Both the position numbers and the translations under genes were made by a program. The notes under the pieces were generated by a model, which had not been told where the DNA came from, made no database searches, and was given only the letters and a program-made list of their open reading frames with translations. Below are positions 1 to 10,969 of a stretch of 64,000 nt of DNA, piece after piece (the first letter of the stretch is position 1; each line of letters begins with the position of its first letter). Origin of the DNA: Arion vulgaris (taxonomy: Eukaryota; Mollusca; Gastropoda; Stylommatophora; Arionidae); assembly GCA_020796225.1 (NCBI GenBank), contig CM036753.1, positions 77,117,865-77,181,864 on the forward strand. The letters are read 5' to 3'.

Positions 1-235
1 AACAGCAAGTATCCACGACAGTGCTATCTGACAGCAAGTATCTACAACAATGCTATCTGACAGCAAGTATTTACAACAATGCTATCTGACAGCAAGTATC
101 TACGACAGCGCTATCCAACAGCAAGTATCCACGACAGTGCTATCTGACAGCAAGTATCTACAACAATGCTATCTGACAGCAAGTATTTACAACAATGCTA
201 TCTGACAGCACGTATCTACCAACAGTGCTATGTAA
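1..235. repeat. 29-bp minisatellite with 116-bp higher-order unit
   Basis: About eight copies of a 29-bp unit beginning cagcaagtat. Variants recur every fourth unit: the ccacgacagtg variant at 3 recurs at 119, giving a 116-bp higher-order period. The array is cut by the left window edge, so its full length is unknown. Confidence 0.9.
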
Positions 236-817
236 CAGATGTCCAACAAACAAACAAAAAAACTATATAAATATATCTGTGCATATTTACACATTTTGAA
301 ACAACAATAATAGCTTATTGAAAGTTGTCTGTTCAATGTCGTTTCTATAGCAGTCCTAACTCAGCTGAGATTTCTATCTAATCTCCCACAGGTTTCCATT
401 TCCATCTCTTCTAAGCCTGGGTAAAAGTCAGACGCGGTGTGTTACTGATCTCTTATGTGTCTACACATTTTTCTATTCAGTGTGTACAATAACAGGCCAG
501 CCCGTCTGGCAACATTACACAGCCAGTCAGCCAAGTTATTGATTATACGAGTCCATGAACCCAGTGCGATATGAAACGACTTAGAAATGTCCCAGTAATG
601 ACTCATTGCACAGATCAAGACAAGCTAAGCTCTGTGTGTGATGTGTGTTAAAGCAAGCAGCCTAACACTGTGACCTTACTTCGAGAAGGAAGCTGTAGTA
701 ACAAGAACTCGTATTGCACAAGTATTGTAAAGGTTAACGGTAGTTACAGAAGTAAGAGAAGTCGTTAGGTGGCAAGACCAGTAGCTTTCGACAATAGAAC
801 AGTCTGTTTGGTTTGGA
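236..817. other. No recognisable feature
   Basis: AT-rich unique-looking sequence between the edge array and the first SINE-D copy. No convincing exon, RNA gene or repeat was seen. Confidence 0.5.
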
Positions 818-830
818 CGTTTCGGTCATT

Positions 831-1056
831 ATTGATTGATTGATAGGACAATCATTATTGAATTCGGTGAGTAACCAGGTGTGCTCCGATATCTTTCTTA
901 CACGGAAAGATCTTAACTGCAGTGCACGAACCCCTTAGCACCGGCGAGGGTCCCCGATGTAATTTTGAAGCTGGTGAAGATATTTTTGTAGGAATTTTAC
1001 TTTTAATCTTTTCTAATGAATTTTGCACAAGCAGCGGCTTTGCAACCTCCTCTTCT
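831..1056 (-). mobile_element. SINE-D, 5'-truncated copy
   Basis: On the minus strand this matches the 3' half of the SINE at 22680-23112, including the block around gaagatctcaactg and the (ATCA)n tail, read here as ttgattgattgatag. It is flanked by a 13-bp direct repeat, cgtttcggtcatt with one difference in the first flanking base context, at 818-830 and 1057-1069. The tRNA-like head is missing, so this is a 5'-truncated insertion. The short ORFs across it have no support. Confidence 0.85.
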
Positions 1057-1069
1057 CGTTTCGGTCATT

Positions 1070-1415
1070 TGAAAATGCATGTCGTACAGTCACGCGAAGC
1101 ACACACATCAACAGATCTGAACTTTGAAACTATTACCCTTACTTGTACCATATCTTATATTTTCAATAAAGTGTACACAAGTAGTGAATATGAAACACTT
1201 CTCAACAGTAGAGTCCAGTGACGTCTGTAAGTTTATGATAACAGAACAAAGGGATGAAAGATATCCCTGGCGCAACATAACTTGTTGTTTCAGGTACACA
1301 AAACAGTCGTATACCTGGAAGCCAACCTTCAACCCCCCTGCTGACTTGTAGATGAGGGAATGCATTATTAAAACAATACATGCTCTATCGGAAGGCGACG
1401 GGAATCCCCTTATAT
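1070..1415. other. No recognisable feature
   Basis: Short overlapping ORFs on both strands, none resembling a known protein. No repeat relationship to the rest of the window was noticed. Confidence 0.4.
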
Positions 1416-1557
1416 ATTATCTATAGTTAAAAGATGAACTTCAAACAATACTACTAACAGTAATGACTGCCACTTGCATGGAAGAGATTATCTATAGTTA
1501 AAAGATGAACTTCAAACAATACTACAAACAGTAATGACTGCCACTTGCATGGAAGAG
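1416..1557. repeat. 71-bp tandem duplication
   Basis: Two adjacent copies of a 71-bp segment starting attatctatagttaaaag differ at very few positions. They lie directly before the 65-bp array. Confidence 0.9.
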
Positions 1558-1569
1558 ATCAAACTATCT

Positions 1570-2566
1570 AGAATAATTCAGGGGAAACTTTATTTACTTT
1601 GTACAATTTCAACTGCTAGAATGGCGGCAGACGGGCAATCTCTTCTGGAAAACTGTATTTACTATGTACAATTGCAACTGCTAGAATGGTGGCAGACGGG
1701 CAATCTCTTCTGGAAAACTGTATTTACTTTGTACAATTTCAACTGCTAGAATGACGGCAGACGGGCAATCTCTTCTGGAAAACTGTATTTACTTTGTACA
1801 ATTTCAACTGCTAGAATGACGGCAGACGGGCAATCTCTTCTGGAAAACTTTATTTACTTTGTACAATTTCAACTGCTAGAATGACAGCAGACGGGCAATC
1901 TCTTCTGGAAAACTTTATTTACTTTGTACAATTTCAACTGCTAGAATGACGGCAGACGGGCAATCTCTTCTGGAAAACTGTATTTACTTTGTACAATTTC
2001 AACTGCTAGAATGACGGCAGACGGGCAATCTCTTCTGGAAAACTGTATTTACTTTGTACAATTTCAACTGCTAGAATGACGGCAGACGGGCAATCTCTTC
2101 TGGAAAACTTTATTTACTTTGTACAATTGCAACTGCTAGAATGACGGCAGACGGGCAATCTCTTCTGGAAAACTTTATTTACTTTGTACAATTTCAACTG
2201 CTAGAAAGAATGACGGCAGACGGGCAATCTCTTCTGGAAAACTTTATTTACTTTGTACAATTTCAACTGCTAGAATGACGGCAGACGGGCAATCTCTTCT
2301 GGAAAACTTTATTTACTTTGTACAATTTCAACTGCTAGAATGACGGCAGACGGGCAATCTCTTCTGGAAAACTTTATTTACTTTGTACAATTTCAACTGC
2401 TAGAATGACGGCAGACGGGCAATCTCTTCTGGAAAACTTTATTTACTTTGTACAATTTCAACTGCTAGAATGACAGCAGACGGGCAATCTCTTCTGGAAA
2501 ACTGTATTTACTTTGTACAATTTCAACTGCTAGAATGACGGCAGACGGGCAATCTCTTCTGGAAAC
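1570..2566. repeat. 65-bp minisatellite
   Basis: About 15 head-to-tail copies of a 65-bp unit containing ctgctagaatgacggcagac and the palindrome ttgtacaa. Period read from acgggcaatc at 1631, 1696 and 1761. Copies are nearly identical; one near 2205 carries a 4-bp insertion. Minus-strand ORFs that enter the array are incidental. Confidence 0.95.
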
Positions 2567-2809
2567 CGCATGTGTCAAAAGGGACAGGAAGATGACATAG
2601 AAAGATACAATTGACATGGGCAATGTATGAACAGCAAGAATGATGAGAACAAAAATATAGCAGATGAGGATAGAGGGTAGCATGTGCATATGCGGAGCAG
2701 GATGACTAGATGTTGTCACCACAATTTACAACTGAACAGAATCGATGTCTATTGCACTCTTGTGACCACAATAGAAAAAACAAAGACAGACCTCAGTGAA
2801 CCAAGATGA

Positions 2810-2935
2810 TAGACAGTGAAGAAAGTTGAAGCAGAAATTAACGATATACAGAATAGCTGGAAGAAGTTGCAAGAGATAGCTAAAGCTTGGAAGACTTCGC
2901 ATTAGTTGATTGAGGACCTATGCTTCGCCCGTGTG
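2810..2935 (+). mobile_element. RTE-type LINE 3' end remnant
   Basis: Reads as the extreme C-terminus of an RTE-type endonuclease-reverse transcriptase (SWKKLQEIAKAW-like). It ends with ggacctatgcttc, also found at the 3' end of the longer RTE LINE near 33165. SINE-A sits directly against it and seems to have inserted into this LINE end. Confidence 0.55.
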
Positions 2936-3170
2936 GTGCCGGGATCCGCAAGGAAGCAAGGATAGTACCAATGCGACATACAAGGCATATCGTAAGAGGC
3001 AACTGGGGTAGGGGCCTAGGGAAGTTACCGTAGTAAATAAAAAACATAGCAGAAATCGAATGTGCTGGCCTACTTGTAGGCGCATAACTGGCACAACGTA
3101 CAATCGCTCTTAGACTCCGATCACACAGAGTGGTTAACAAGTGGTCGATATTTGAGCGTTCGAAGAAGAA
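2936..3170 (+). mobile_element. SINE-A copy
   Basis: Starts cgcccgtgtggtgccggg, has the shared core (here tatcgtaagaggc), then the conserved block around cataactggcacaacgtaca, the gtggtcgata motif and a gaagaagaag tail. Imperfect flanking repeats, ggacctatg at 2923 and ggactatg at 3171, are consistent with a TSD. The head resembles a degenerate pol III A box; no B box is obvious. Confidence 0.88.
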
Positions 3171-4434
3171 GGACTATGTCCAAAACGTAGTAAAAAAAAC
3201 CAAAACCCGCGAGAGAGAAAGGGCGCGAATATAATAATACTACTATTCAATGTGTACGTAAAAGTCAGCTAAAATCATTATTTGGTGCGTATATATGGGG
3301 AGTGGAGGGGTGTGTTATACACCACGTTGTAAGCATATGTTTTATATATATATATATATATATATACACCCCCTCTTTAGCGTGCACAACAAATCCTGAC
3401 ATATGTAATATTTATTTTGGAGAGAAACAGCTTGTGGACATAATGGGATCAGTTATCGAATAGAAGAAATTCTGTACACAGACCTTGAGAAAATACTGTA
3501 CCGAAACTGTCAGGGAGGGAGGATCTAGTAGTGATTACCAAACATGGATAATAAAAGCATCGTTGGAACGTAATGGCAGCCTGTAGAAACGTAATGGCTT
3601 TGCAAATAGAGAGCTTCTGTTGAAGCGAAATAATGCTGCCAAGCACTGAGAGTATTCATGTCTGTGATTACAGTTTGAATACCTCTATCGATTATCTTTC
3701 TCTCTCTACTCTCCACCTCTCTCTTTCTGTCAATTCTCTAAAACGAAAACGCAGCATTATGAAACATGAACGAACAACAACAACACAGCGGCAAGAAATA
3801 CGCTATGTTAGCGGTTCTGAACTTTGTCGTTACCACGGAACCCTGTTTAAAATATATTTTGTTGTTGTCATGAACTCTCACAACATTCTATATATACACA
3901 AGTAGAAGAATGAATTATCTGATGTTTACACAATGATGTGTCAATCACATCAATTCGTCACACCTGCAACTCACAATACCAATTTATTCTTATTTTATAA
4001 ATCCCTGTTCAAGTCGAAAGTGGGAGTGCAATATTGGCTCTCATGTCGACCCAGCTTCAATTGGATACCAGAAAAACACTTGGATGTAAAATGCCACCGA
4101 CATGATTTTCCCCAAATTCCACATCTTGTTTGGGTGGTCAATCATTCCTTCCTTTCGTTCGCTTGAAATATTATCTATATATTCAATGTTGTCTCTTGTA
4201 TAAACTTCACTGTCTTTTGTAGCTCACACAGAGGTCTCTGTGTAGTGGATGACCAATGTAAAATACGGATCTAACACATTGTCACCCAATTAACCAAGTA
4301 TGAAAACATAGTTTCTTTACTTACTACTTACACTTACGTATTTACATATCTATATTTTCGTACTTTCTAATGTTATTGTAAATCTATTACTGAATGAGTT
4401 GTGATGAGCATTGTTCAGTGCTGTGCCTTCTGAG
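3171..4434. other. No gene; short (TA)n tract
   Basis: Contains a (TA)n microsatellite near 3340-3366. The 60-90 codon ORFs here have no recognisable similarity. No exon or RNA gene seen. Confidence 0.5.
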
Positions 4435-4690
4435 TCTATTGTCTTTCCCCAGGTGGATGATGAAATTGGTTGTCTACTCTTGCCGTTAAGCGTAGGGATG
4501 GGAGCTTTAATTTGGAATTCCAGGACCAGATAAGTCGCTATTGTTGTGTTATATCTGTTTATTTAGTGTGGTCTTGATATTATCTATCCATATTTTCTTG
4601 GTCTTCCTTGGCTCTATTACCTGATCACTTTTTATTGTATGCTGTTATTGGTGGTTGGTTGTATTCCTTCTGAGACTTAGAAGACGAAGT
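4435..4690 (-). mobile_element. LINE C-terminal remnant
   Basis: The minus strand encodes a degraded tail with a KIWIDNIKTTLNKQ-like stretch, typical of the region after the reverse transcriptase in APE-type LINEs. It is clearly homologous to 52518-52750, which has the same ccccaggtggatgat segment. Frame is disrupted. Confidence 0.65.
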
Positions 4691-4789
4691 TCTACTTCAA
4701 TTTCAAAGCTGATTGTAAATACAATGTGACTGTTGATGTTATTTAATGAGAATCACGTAGTAGCATGTCCCTTGTGAAACGTCACTGTC

Positions 4790-4950
4790 ATAACAGCCCA
4801 CCGACCTGAAACAAAAACTGTCTCTAGCAAGTTTTCTAGCCTCCTCCAGCACCATGTTCAAGCTTTCGTTGATGTCCTGCTGCCACCTTCGTCTTGATTG
4901 TTCCCTGTCTCATACACCATGGATTCTGCCTTCCATTACTGTTATTGGAT
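4790..4950 (-). mobile_element. LINE 3' end remnant
   Basis: Minus-strand translation gives RQWQQDINESLNMVLEEARK followed by LARD and FRSVG, a characteristic LINE C-terminus. The same region type is seen at 61390-61560. It is 5' truncated and close to two other LINE remnants. Confidence 0.65.
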
Positions 4951-4974
4951 GGGAACGTTGAATGACGGTAGCTA

Positions 4975-5095
4975 GAAGTAAACTGGGACACAAGATGGAG
5001 GGAAACATCAAGGCAAAAGACAGGGGAGAGGGTGTTGAAGGTACATTGTAGCCAACTTTCGATGTACGGAGACGGAACTGATGTTGATGATCAAT
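4975..5095 (+). mobile_element. LINE 3' tail with GAT-rich end
   Basis: Shares the aacatcaaggcaaaagacag block and following residues (NIKAKDRG) with the LINE end at 29020-29105. Ends in a gatgttgatgatca stretch like the (GAT)n tails of related copies. Confidence 0.6.
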
Positions 5096-5914
5096 CAGGC
5101 GGTTGGCTTACATATCTCCGACCACGGGAAACTTACCTATCTTTCATTATATCTAGTCAGGTACTTGGACTGGTCTACATTCTTTGATATGCAACTCAGT
5201 GGCCAGCTATCTGGTAATTTCAAAAGTCTGCGATCAAGGACCAAAGTATTACTGATGCACGCGTTCACCAACAAAATTCATCTTTGATGTCCGGTCACCT
5301 GCTCAAATTTCAAACGGGGCGTCGGTTTTTTTTTTCAAAATGTATCTCGTTAAGCGAACGTCGTCTAAATTAACATTTGCAGTATTTATCGTGTTTCCGT
5401 TTTTCTAATAACTTTCACTTGTATTTTTATTATAAATCATAGCATTTCTTAAAGCCTTTAATGGTAGGAACTAACGGAACCCTAGTGGTCCTCGGACAAC
5501 AGATTAAGAACCGCTATTCTACGCCATTCATTCACTCACTCATGGCTTCAGCACTGACCTCCATCCATACACTTCCACAAACAAATGTCTGCCGCCGTTT
5601 GTTTCGCATCACAAAACTACATTTAGTAACAATTTCGCTGACGTCGCTGTGTCAAAACTCTCGGTTTGCTTTCACAGTCATTAGTGCGCATCCTCTTGTT
5701 GATCCGGTCACGGAATTTTCTTAGTGTCAGTTTTTTTAAAAAAAATGTCAGTTAACATTGTAAGACTTGTCAGCCCCAAGGACGAAGCATGTAACAAACG
5801 TAGCTAACGTCAGATTTTCTCATTGATAAGCTCGCCTACGTTTACAAGAGAAATCTACATAGCCTGAAAAAAACCAATGTGTTTATGACAGCTGATCCCT
5901 TCAGATAATCGGTC
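5096..5914. other. No recognisable feature
   Basis: Includes a short T-run near 5324. ORFs of 60-90 codons, such as 5461-5724, show no family motif and are not called as genes. Confidence 0.45.
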
Positions 5915-6727
5915 CTGCTAGATCATCCCGATTGTTAACAAGACCAAGTGTGCAGTTATGCTCAATAGATCATCCCGATTGTTAACAAGGCCAAGTGTGC
6001 AGTTATGCTCAATAGATCATCCCGATTGTTAACAAGACCAAGTGTGCAGTTATGCTCAATAGATCATCCCGATTGTTAACAAGAGCAAATGTGCAGTTAA
6101 GCTCAATACATCATCCCGATTGTTAACAAGAACAAATGTGCAGTTAAGCTCAATACATCATCCCGATTTTTAACAAGAGCAAATGTGCAGTTAAGCTCAA
6201 TACATCATCTCGATTGTTAACAAGACCAAGTGTGCAGTTAAGCTCAATACATCATCCCGATTGTTAACAAGAGCAAATGTGCAGTTAAGCTCAATACATC
6301 ATCCCGATTGTTAACAAGACCAAGTGTGCAGTTAAGCTCATTAGGTCATCAAGATTGTTAACAAGAGCAAGTGTGCAGTTAAGCTCATTAGGTCATCAAG
6401 ATTGTTAACAAGAGCAAGTGTGCAGTTAAGCTCATTAGGTCATCAAGATTGTTAACAAGAGCAAGTGTGCAGTTAAGCTCATTAGGTCATCAAGATTGTT
6501 AACAAGAGCAAGTGTGCAGTTAAGCTCATTAGGTCATCAAGATTGTTAACAAGAGCAAGTGTGCAGTTAAGCTCATTAGGTCATCAAGATTGTTAACAAG
6601 ACCAAGTGTGCAGTTAAGCTCATTAGGTGATCAAGATTGTTAACAAGAGCAAGTGTGCAGTTAAGCTCATTAGGTGATCAAGATTGTTAACAAGAGCAAG
6701 TGTGCAGTTAAGCTCAATAGATCATCA
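5915..6727. repeat. 47-bp minisatellite with internal palindrome
   Basis: About 17 copies of a 47-bp unit containing the perfect palindrome ttgttaacaa and the block gtgcagttaagctcatta. Period read from gatcatcccg at 5921 and 5968. There is a sequence gradient: early units have atcatcccgatt and later units have gtcatcaagatt. Confidence 0.95.
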
Positions 6728-7400
6728 AAAATGTTATCATGGCTAAGTGGAAGTTTGCTACGTAAACAAGGTTGTTATCAGAACACATTGAGAAATGTTA
6801 TTCAGGTCCAGAAGAAAGCGTCACAAAATATCGTTTTCTCTCCTGCCTCTTTATTGTGGAGGAGGATATAAACATTATTGTCATATGTCAATGTTACCAT
6901 ATATGCCAGTGTACCCTAATTTATCTCATGTTTTGTATCAAAGCTGCCAACAGTCTCTCTCAGGAAGATGTGGTTATGTTTTCCGTCTGGGCTATCTCCC
7001 ATCCACCTCCAGATATTGACTGCATGAGCGAAGCACGTCTGTTTATTCGCTCAGTATCAAACTGAAACTGATCGTAGCTGAACTTTATGACTGACGGGCG
7101 GTCACAATCCGTAACTCATTGACTAGCATGGTTTTCGTAGATCCCTAAGTCTGCTACGCCAGTGTTTTTCCACCGTGAAAGGAACGATGGGGGAGGGTGA
7201 GAAAGAAAGAAAGATGCTGCTCGCCAACGACTCCAAAAAAAAAAAAAGTGACCACCCATCCATCCCTCAAGCATAATAGCCAACCGAATTCTAAAGAAAG
7301 TATCATCATCAATAATCACTTCTAATAAAAAGATGAATATAGGTACAATGTTTTTAAATTCTATTGCTTTCAATGAATTGTACATTATACTTTGTATATC
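6728..7400. other. No recognisable feature
   Basis: Short overlapping ORFs only. No exon, RNA gene or repeat from this window was recognised before the TSD of the SINE-B copy at 7401. Confidence 0.45.
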
Positions 7401-7411
7401 ATCAAACAGAA

Positions 7412-7661
7412 CGCCCAAGTGGTTACCGGGGCCCAAATTTGGGATGTAAAGAATAGAACCACTGTTATCTGCCACGCATGTCGTAAGAGGCGACTAAGGA
7501 GGTTTGGCTGAAATCGGATGCACATGTCCTAAACGTGTAGAAGTCTATGCGTTTAGGGGCCTACCAAACCAATGTGTAACGTATACACGTTCTTGTCAAA
7601 GATCAAACAAATCACAAAGAGTGATTAAAATTGGTCGTAAAGAACGAACGCAAAGAAGAAG
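7412..7661 (+). mobile_element. SINE-B copy with 11-bp TSD
   Basis: Begins cgcccaagtggttaccgggg, contains catgtcgtaagaggcgacta, a distinct 3' half (acgtgtagaagtctatgcg, aaagagtgattaaaattgg) and ends cgaacgcaaagaagaag. Perfect 11-bp TSD atcaaacagaa at 7401-7411 and 7662-7672 fixes both ends. The first 20 bases resemble the A box of Ser/Leu tRNAs; no B box was found. Confidence 0.92.
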
Positions 7662-7672
7662 ATCAAACAGAA

Positions 7673-8894
7673 ATAAATTAAACTTGGTCAAACAAATTCA
7701 AGTTAATTCAGAGAATGGGTGTGAAGCATGGACATGGAAGTTAATACGTTCCTTGAACTTGATGTCTGTTAGATACCATTAAGTATTTAATTTGATCTCA
7801 TTTTTTCTCAGTTTCAGTCTCAAATCATTGCACTTTGTAATAGTCAGATTCTTTTTTCCCCAGTAAGGTCAGTTTTAATCAATACTCGGTTTAGTATTTT
7901 TGTTGTATACTGTTCTAATGTTGCCAACTTGTTTCTTATGAAAGTTAGGATTGCATTATCAACACTTTATCGTCTACAATCGTTATATTTGTGTGTGTGC
8001 TAAATTAAATGATATGATCATTTCCTAACAATTACCCAACCCCATGTGGGAGTGCCCACTTTGGGAAACACAATGCTAGACAAGCATTCGGTTTGTATTA
8101 TACAACATAAATGTTTTATTTGATTACAAAAATACATATTTCTGCTGTTTGTTGCTAATACACTTTATAATTTTTAAAAAAAACTGATTTTCCCTCGTTC
8201 GGGAATGAAAATAAACAACCAACTTGCACACCTGCGGCGATAGCCAGAACAAAGAGTCAAGAGGTCAACAAAGATAGGGAAACATCAAGAGGTGCAGAAA
8301 TAACAATCTTCCAGAACATATCAAGATGACATGCAATGTTAGTGTACAATTTCAGCCGCTGCCATCTCGATAACACAAATAGACTGACACGTGGATTGTA
8401 TTCTGTAGTGAACCTAGTACTCAAAATAGTTCAGAACAATAGAGAAGCAAAAATGTTCACATGAAGTGCTTTTCAACAGATGAAATAAATGTTTCAGGTA
8501 TGAAAATAATAACAAAGAGCAGACTGAAGCAGATTGTATCTTCCACCAATAAAACATACAACTATGTCGATGTTAACAACTACAATTGTGAATGTGTATT
8601 TTATGACATTTATTCCACGAATAAGTGGTACTGCTAGCTAAAGTTCTTGTAGTTTCGCAAGATTTCTTAGCTATTGGTCTAGTAATATGAGACTAGTATA
8701 TCCTCAATTCTTCTTATGTCTGTCTTCCATATGTCTGTCAACTGAGAACTTTGATCATTGTCTGTATTTGTCTATTTCTGCAATCTACATCGTGAAAATG
8801 TTAAATTTTCGTTTTTAAGGAACTTATTATATTTTTTTGAATCCAAGTGTGTATTTAGAAAATATTGTTCTCACTGGGGCATGTGATGAGAAGA
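7673..8894. other. No recognisable feature
   Basis: AT-rich sequence. No coding motif, RNA gene or repeat shared with other parts of the window was noticed. Confidence 0.4.
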
Positions 8895-9085
8895 AATGAT
8901 CAAAGAATACCAAAGTAGACAATGAAGTGGGAGGCAACGGGTCCAAAAAAGAAAGGATACTCATCGAACCCTGAAACGTACTTGCTGAGAGAGGCAAGAA
9001 ATATTGGACTCAATTCAATGGAATTCAGCGAGTTGCCAGCACAGAGCGTTATGAAGAAATTACTTGCAGACCCTATATAACTTGA
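8895..9085 (+). mobile_element. LINE 3' end remnant
   Basis: Encodes NPETYLLREARNIGLN followed by a stop-rich C-terminus. Shares the block starting aaccctgaaac with 39200-39345. Both look like the last part of the same LINE type, in the same orientation. Frames are broken. Confidence 0.6.
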
Positions 9086-9405
9086 AACGCACAAGGAATA
9101 TATATAATGATGATGAGAAGGGGAGGTTTAGAAACAATGGGCGACAACAGGTACAATCATGCGAGACGAGATACAGAGAGAAACTTCTGGACAGTAGTCA
9201 CTTCATGACACGGAAAAGTGTCAACATCCGAATTGATAGTCACAGCAGCACCAAGGACATATGTTTGTGGAGATTCATGACCGACTAAGCCAGCCAACAT
9301 GTCACACATGATGTTCTGATTGGTATATGTGTGTCAAAATGAAACCTGCAGAAATTGCTCAATGCACCAGTGAAAATAGCATATAGACTCTTGAACACAC
9401 TTTAC

Positions 9406-9910
9406 CGCCCGAGTGGTTACCGGGGCCCAAATTTGGGGTGTAAAGAATAGAACCACTGTTACCTGTCACGCATGTCGTAAGAGGCGGCTAAGGAGGTTTG
9501 GCTGAAATCAGATGCACGTGTCCGCTAGGGAATGCTAACCCGAAACAAATGCTTGCAGAAAACGGATGCACCAGGCCGTAAGGCGCATAACATGGTGCAA
9601 CGACTCCTCACAATGAGAAATGGGATAACGGATTCTACGGTCGCCAATCTGCCTCGGAGATTTAGCAACGCAGTAAGAATGTCAGACCTACCATCACGAG
9701 GGTGGTCAAAACTTACTGCGGAAAGAGGTCGGCACAAATGGGGAAGCAGATCCTACAGAACTGCCCCCATTATGCAGACTTGAGAAGAAAGTGGTGGCCC
9801 ACTTACACTAGCGTCCAAGACAAACTGTAAGGCATGGCTAATAATCTGAGGCAGATGGCTGCCTTTATTAGAGAATCCGAAATCCCAATCTAGTGAGAAT
9901 GCAGAAGAAG
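9406..9910 (+). mobile_element. Chimeric retroposon: SINE-B head on a LINE 3' end
   Basis: Positions 9406 to about 9528 match SINE-B (cgcccgagtggttaccgggg, then the core and ggtttggctgaaatca). From about 9529 the sequence differs, and by 9745 it reads as a LINE C-terminus (QILQNCPHYADLRRKWW, then MAAFIRESEIPI and stop). The tail is gcagaagaag. A perfect 12-bp TSD, aacacactttac, lies at 9394-9405 and 9911-9922. The duplication encloses the whole composite, so it inserted as one unit. Confidence 0.85.
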
Positions 9911-10069
9911 AACACACTTTACACATATGTGTCTGCCCCTTTTCAACGCAGAACTACTGGCTCAAATGAGACTAAATTGAAGGAGAGACTGGAAATCTCA
10001 TATTGACGACTGAATCTATGACGGCAACTGATATATCTATTTCTATATCTGATGAGTATAGTAAACTGA

Positions 10070-10600
10070 ACATCTTGGTTCACTACTAACAACAGATGGA
10101 AATGGGATGAAGGAAATTAAAAGAAGAACAAACATGGCTTTACAAAAAAAACTCAAAACAGTATGGAACGGAACTGATAAGAAAACAAAGATCAGAATAC
10201 TAAGAGCATGCATATTTCCAGAGCAGTGGAAAAACATATATGTGCTTTTGAATGTAAGTGTTACAGAAGAGTCCTTCGTATATCTTGGACAGAGAAGAGA
10301 ACAAATAGATCTATCCACAAAGAACTCAAAATCAAAGACAACTGGCTGATGCTACAAATAAGAAAGAGAAAATTGAGATATTTTGGACATAAAAAGACAT
10401 AAGGGCTGGAGAAGACCATCATGGAAGGAGGCATACCGGCAAAGAGAAGAGGAAGACCACGGAGAAGATGGATTCAGGATGTAACTGATGGTTTGAACAT
10501 GACGGCTGCAGAGGCAGGACATCTGGCCTATGAGAGAGAAATTCTGGAGGACTGTTGGGGTGGCAAAGTTCTGCTCAGGACAAGCTATTTGATGATGATG
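10070..10600 (+). mobile_element. 5'-truncated LINE, (GAT)n tail, 12-bp TSD
   Basis: Encodes the post-RT C-terminal region of an APE-type LINE in broken frames: YLGSLLTTD, RRVLRI, LRYFGHKKT, then RGRPRRRWIQDVTDGLNM and AYEREILED. Ends with caagctatttgatgatgatg. TSD atagtaaactga at 10058-10069 and 10601-10612. It is homologous to 36680-37683 (with that copy's insert removed), 42845-43088 and the minus-strand copy at 15972-16475. Confidence 0.88.
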
Positions 10601-10697
10601 ATAGTAAACTGATAGAAGAAGTATATGTATAACAAGTTTAGCTTTTTCTGTTAGTGCTACCTTGCCTGGGTAAGCTACTTTGTTTTGTTAACTAGAA

Positions 10698-10951
10698 CGC
10701 CCGTGTGGTGCCGGGGCCCGCAAGGGAAGCACAGAATAGTACCACTGCGACCTACAAGGCATGTCGTAAGAGGCGACTGATGTAGGACCTAGGAAGCTAC
10801 CTAGTAAATAAAAAGCATCGCATAAATCAGATGTGCTGGTCTACTTGTAGGTGCATAACTGGCACAACGTACAATCACTCTTAGGCTTGGATGACATACA
10901 AATCACACAGAGAGGTTAATAAGTGGTCGATATGGAGCGTTCAAAGAAGAA
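10698..10951 (+). mobile_element. SINE-A copy with 8-bp TSD
   Basis: Full-length copy from cgcccgtgtggtgccggggc to the gcgttcaaagaagaa tail. TSD aactagaa at 10690-10697 and 10952-10959. The 89-bp array begins only about 15 bases downstream. Confidence 0.92.
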
Positions 10952-10969
10952 AACTAGAATTTAATTCAG

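Noticed and set aside
7116..7475. 119-codon minus-strand ORF
   Set aside because: It overlaps the SINE-B head and its flank; the sequence contains a poly-A stretch and no family motif.
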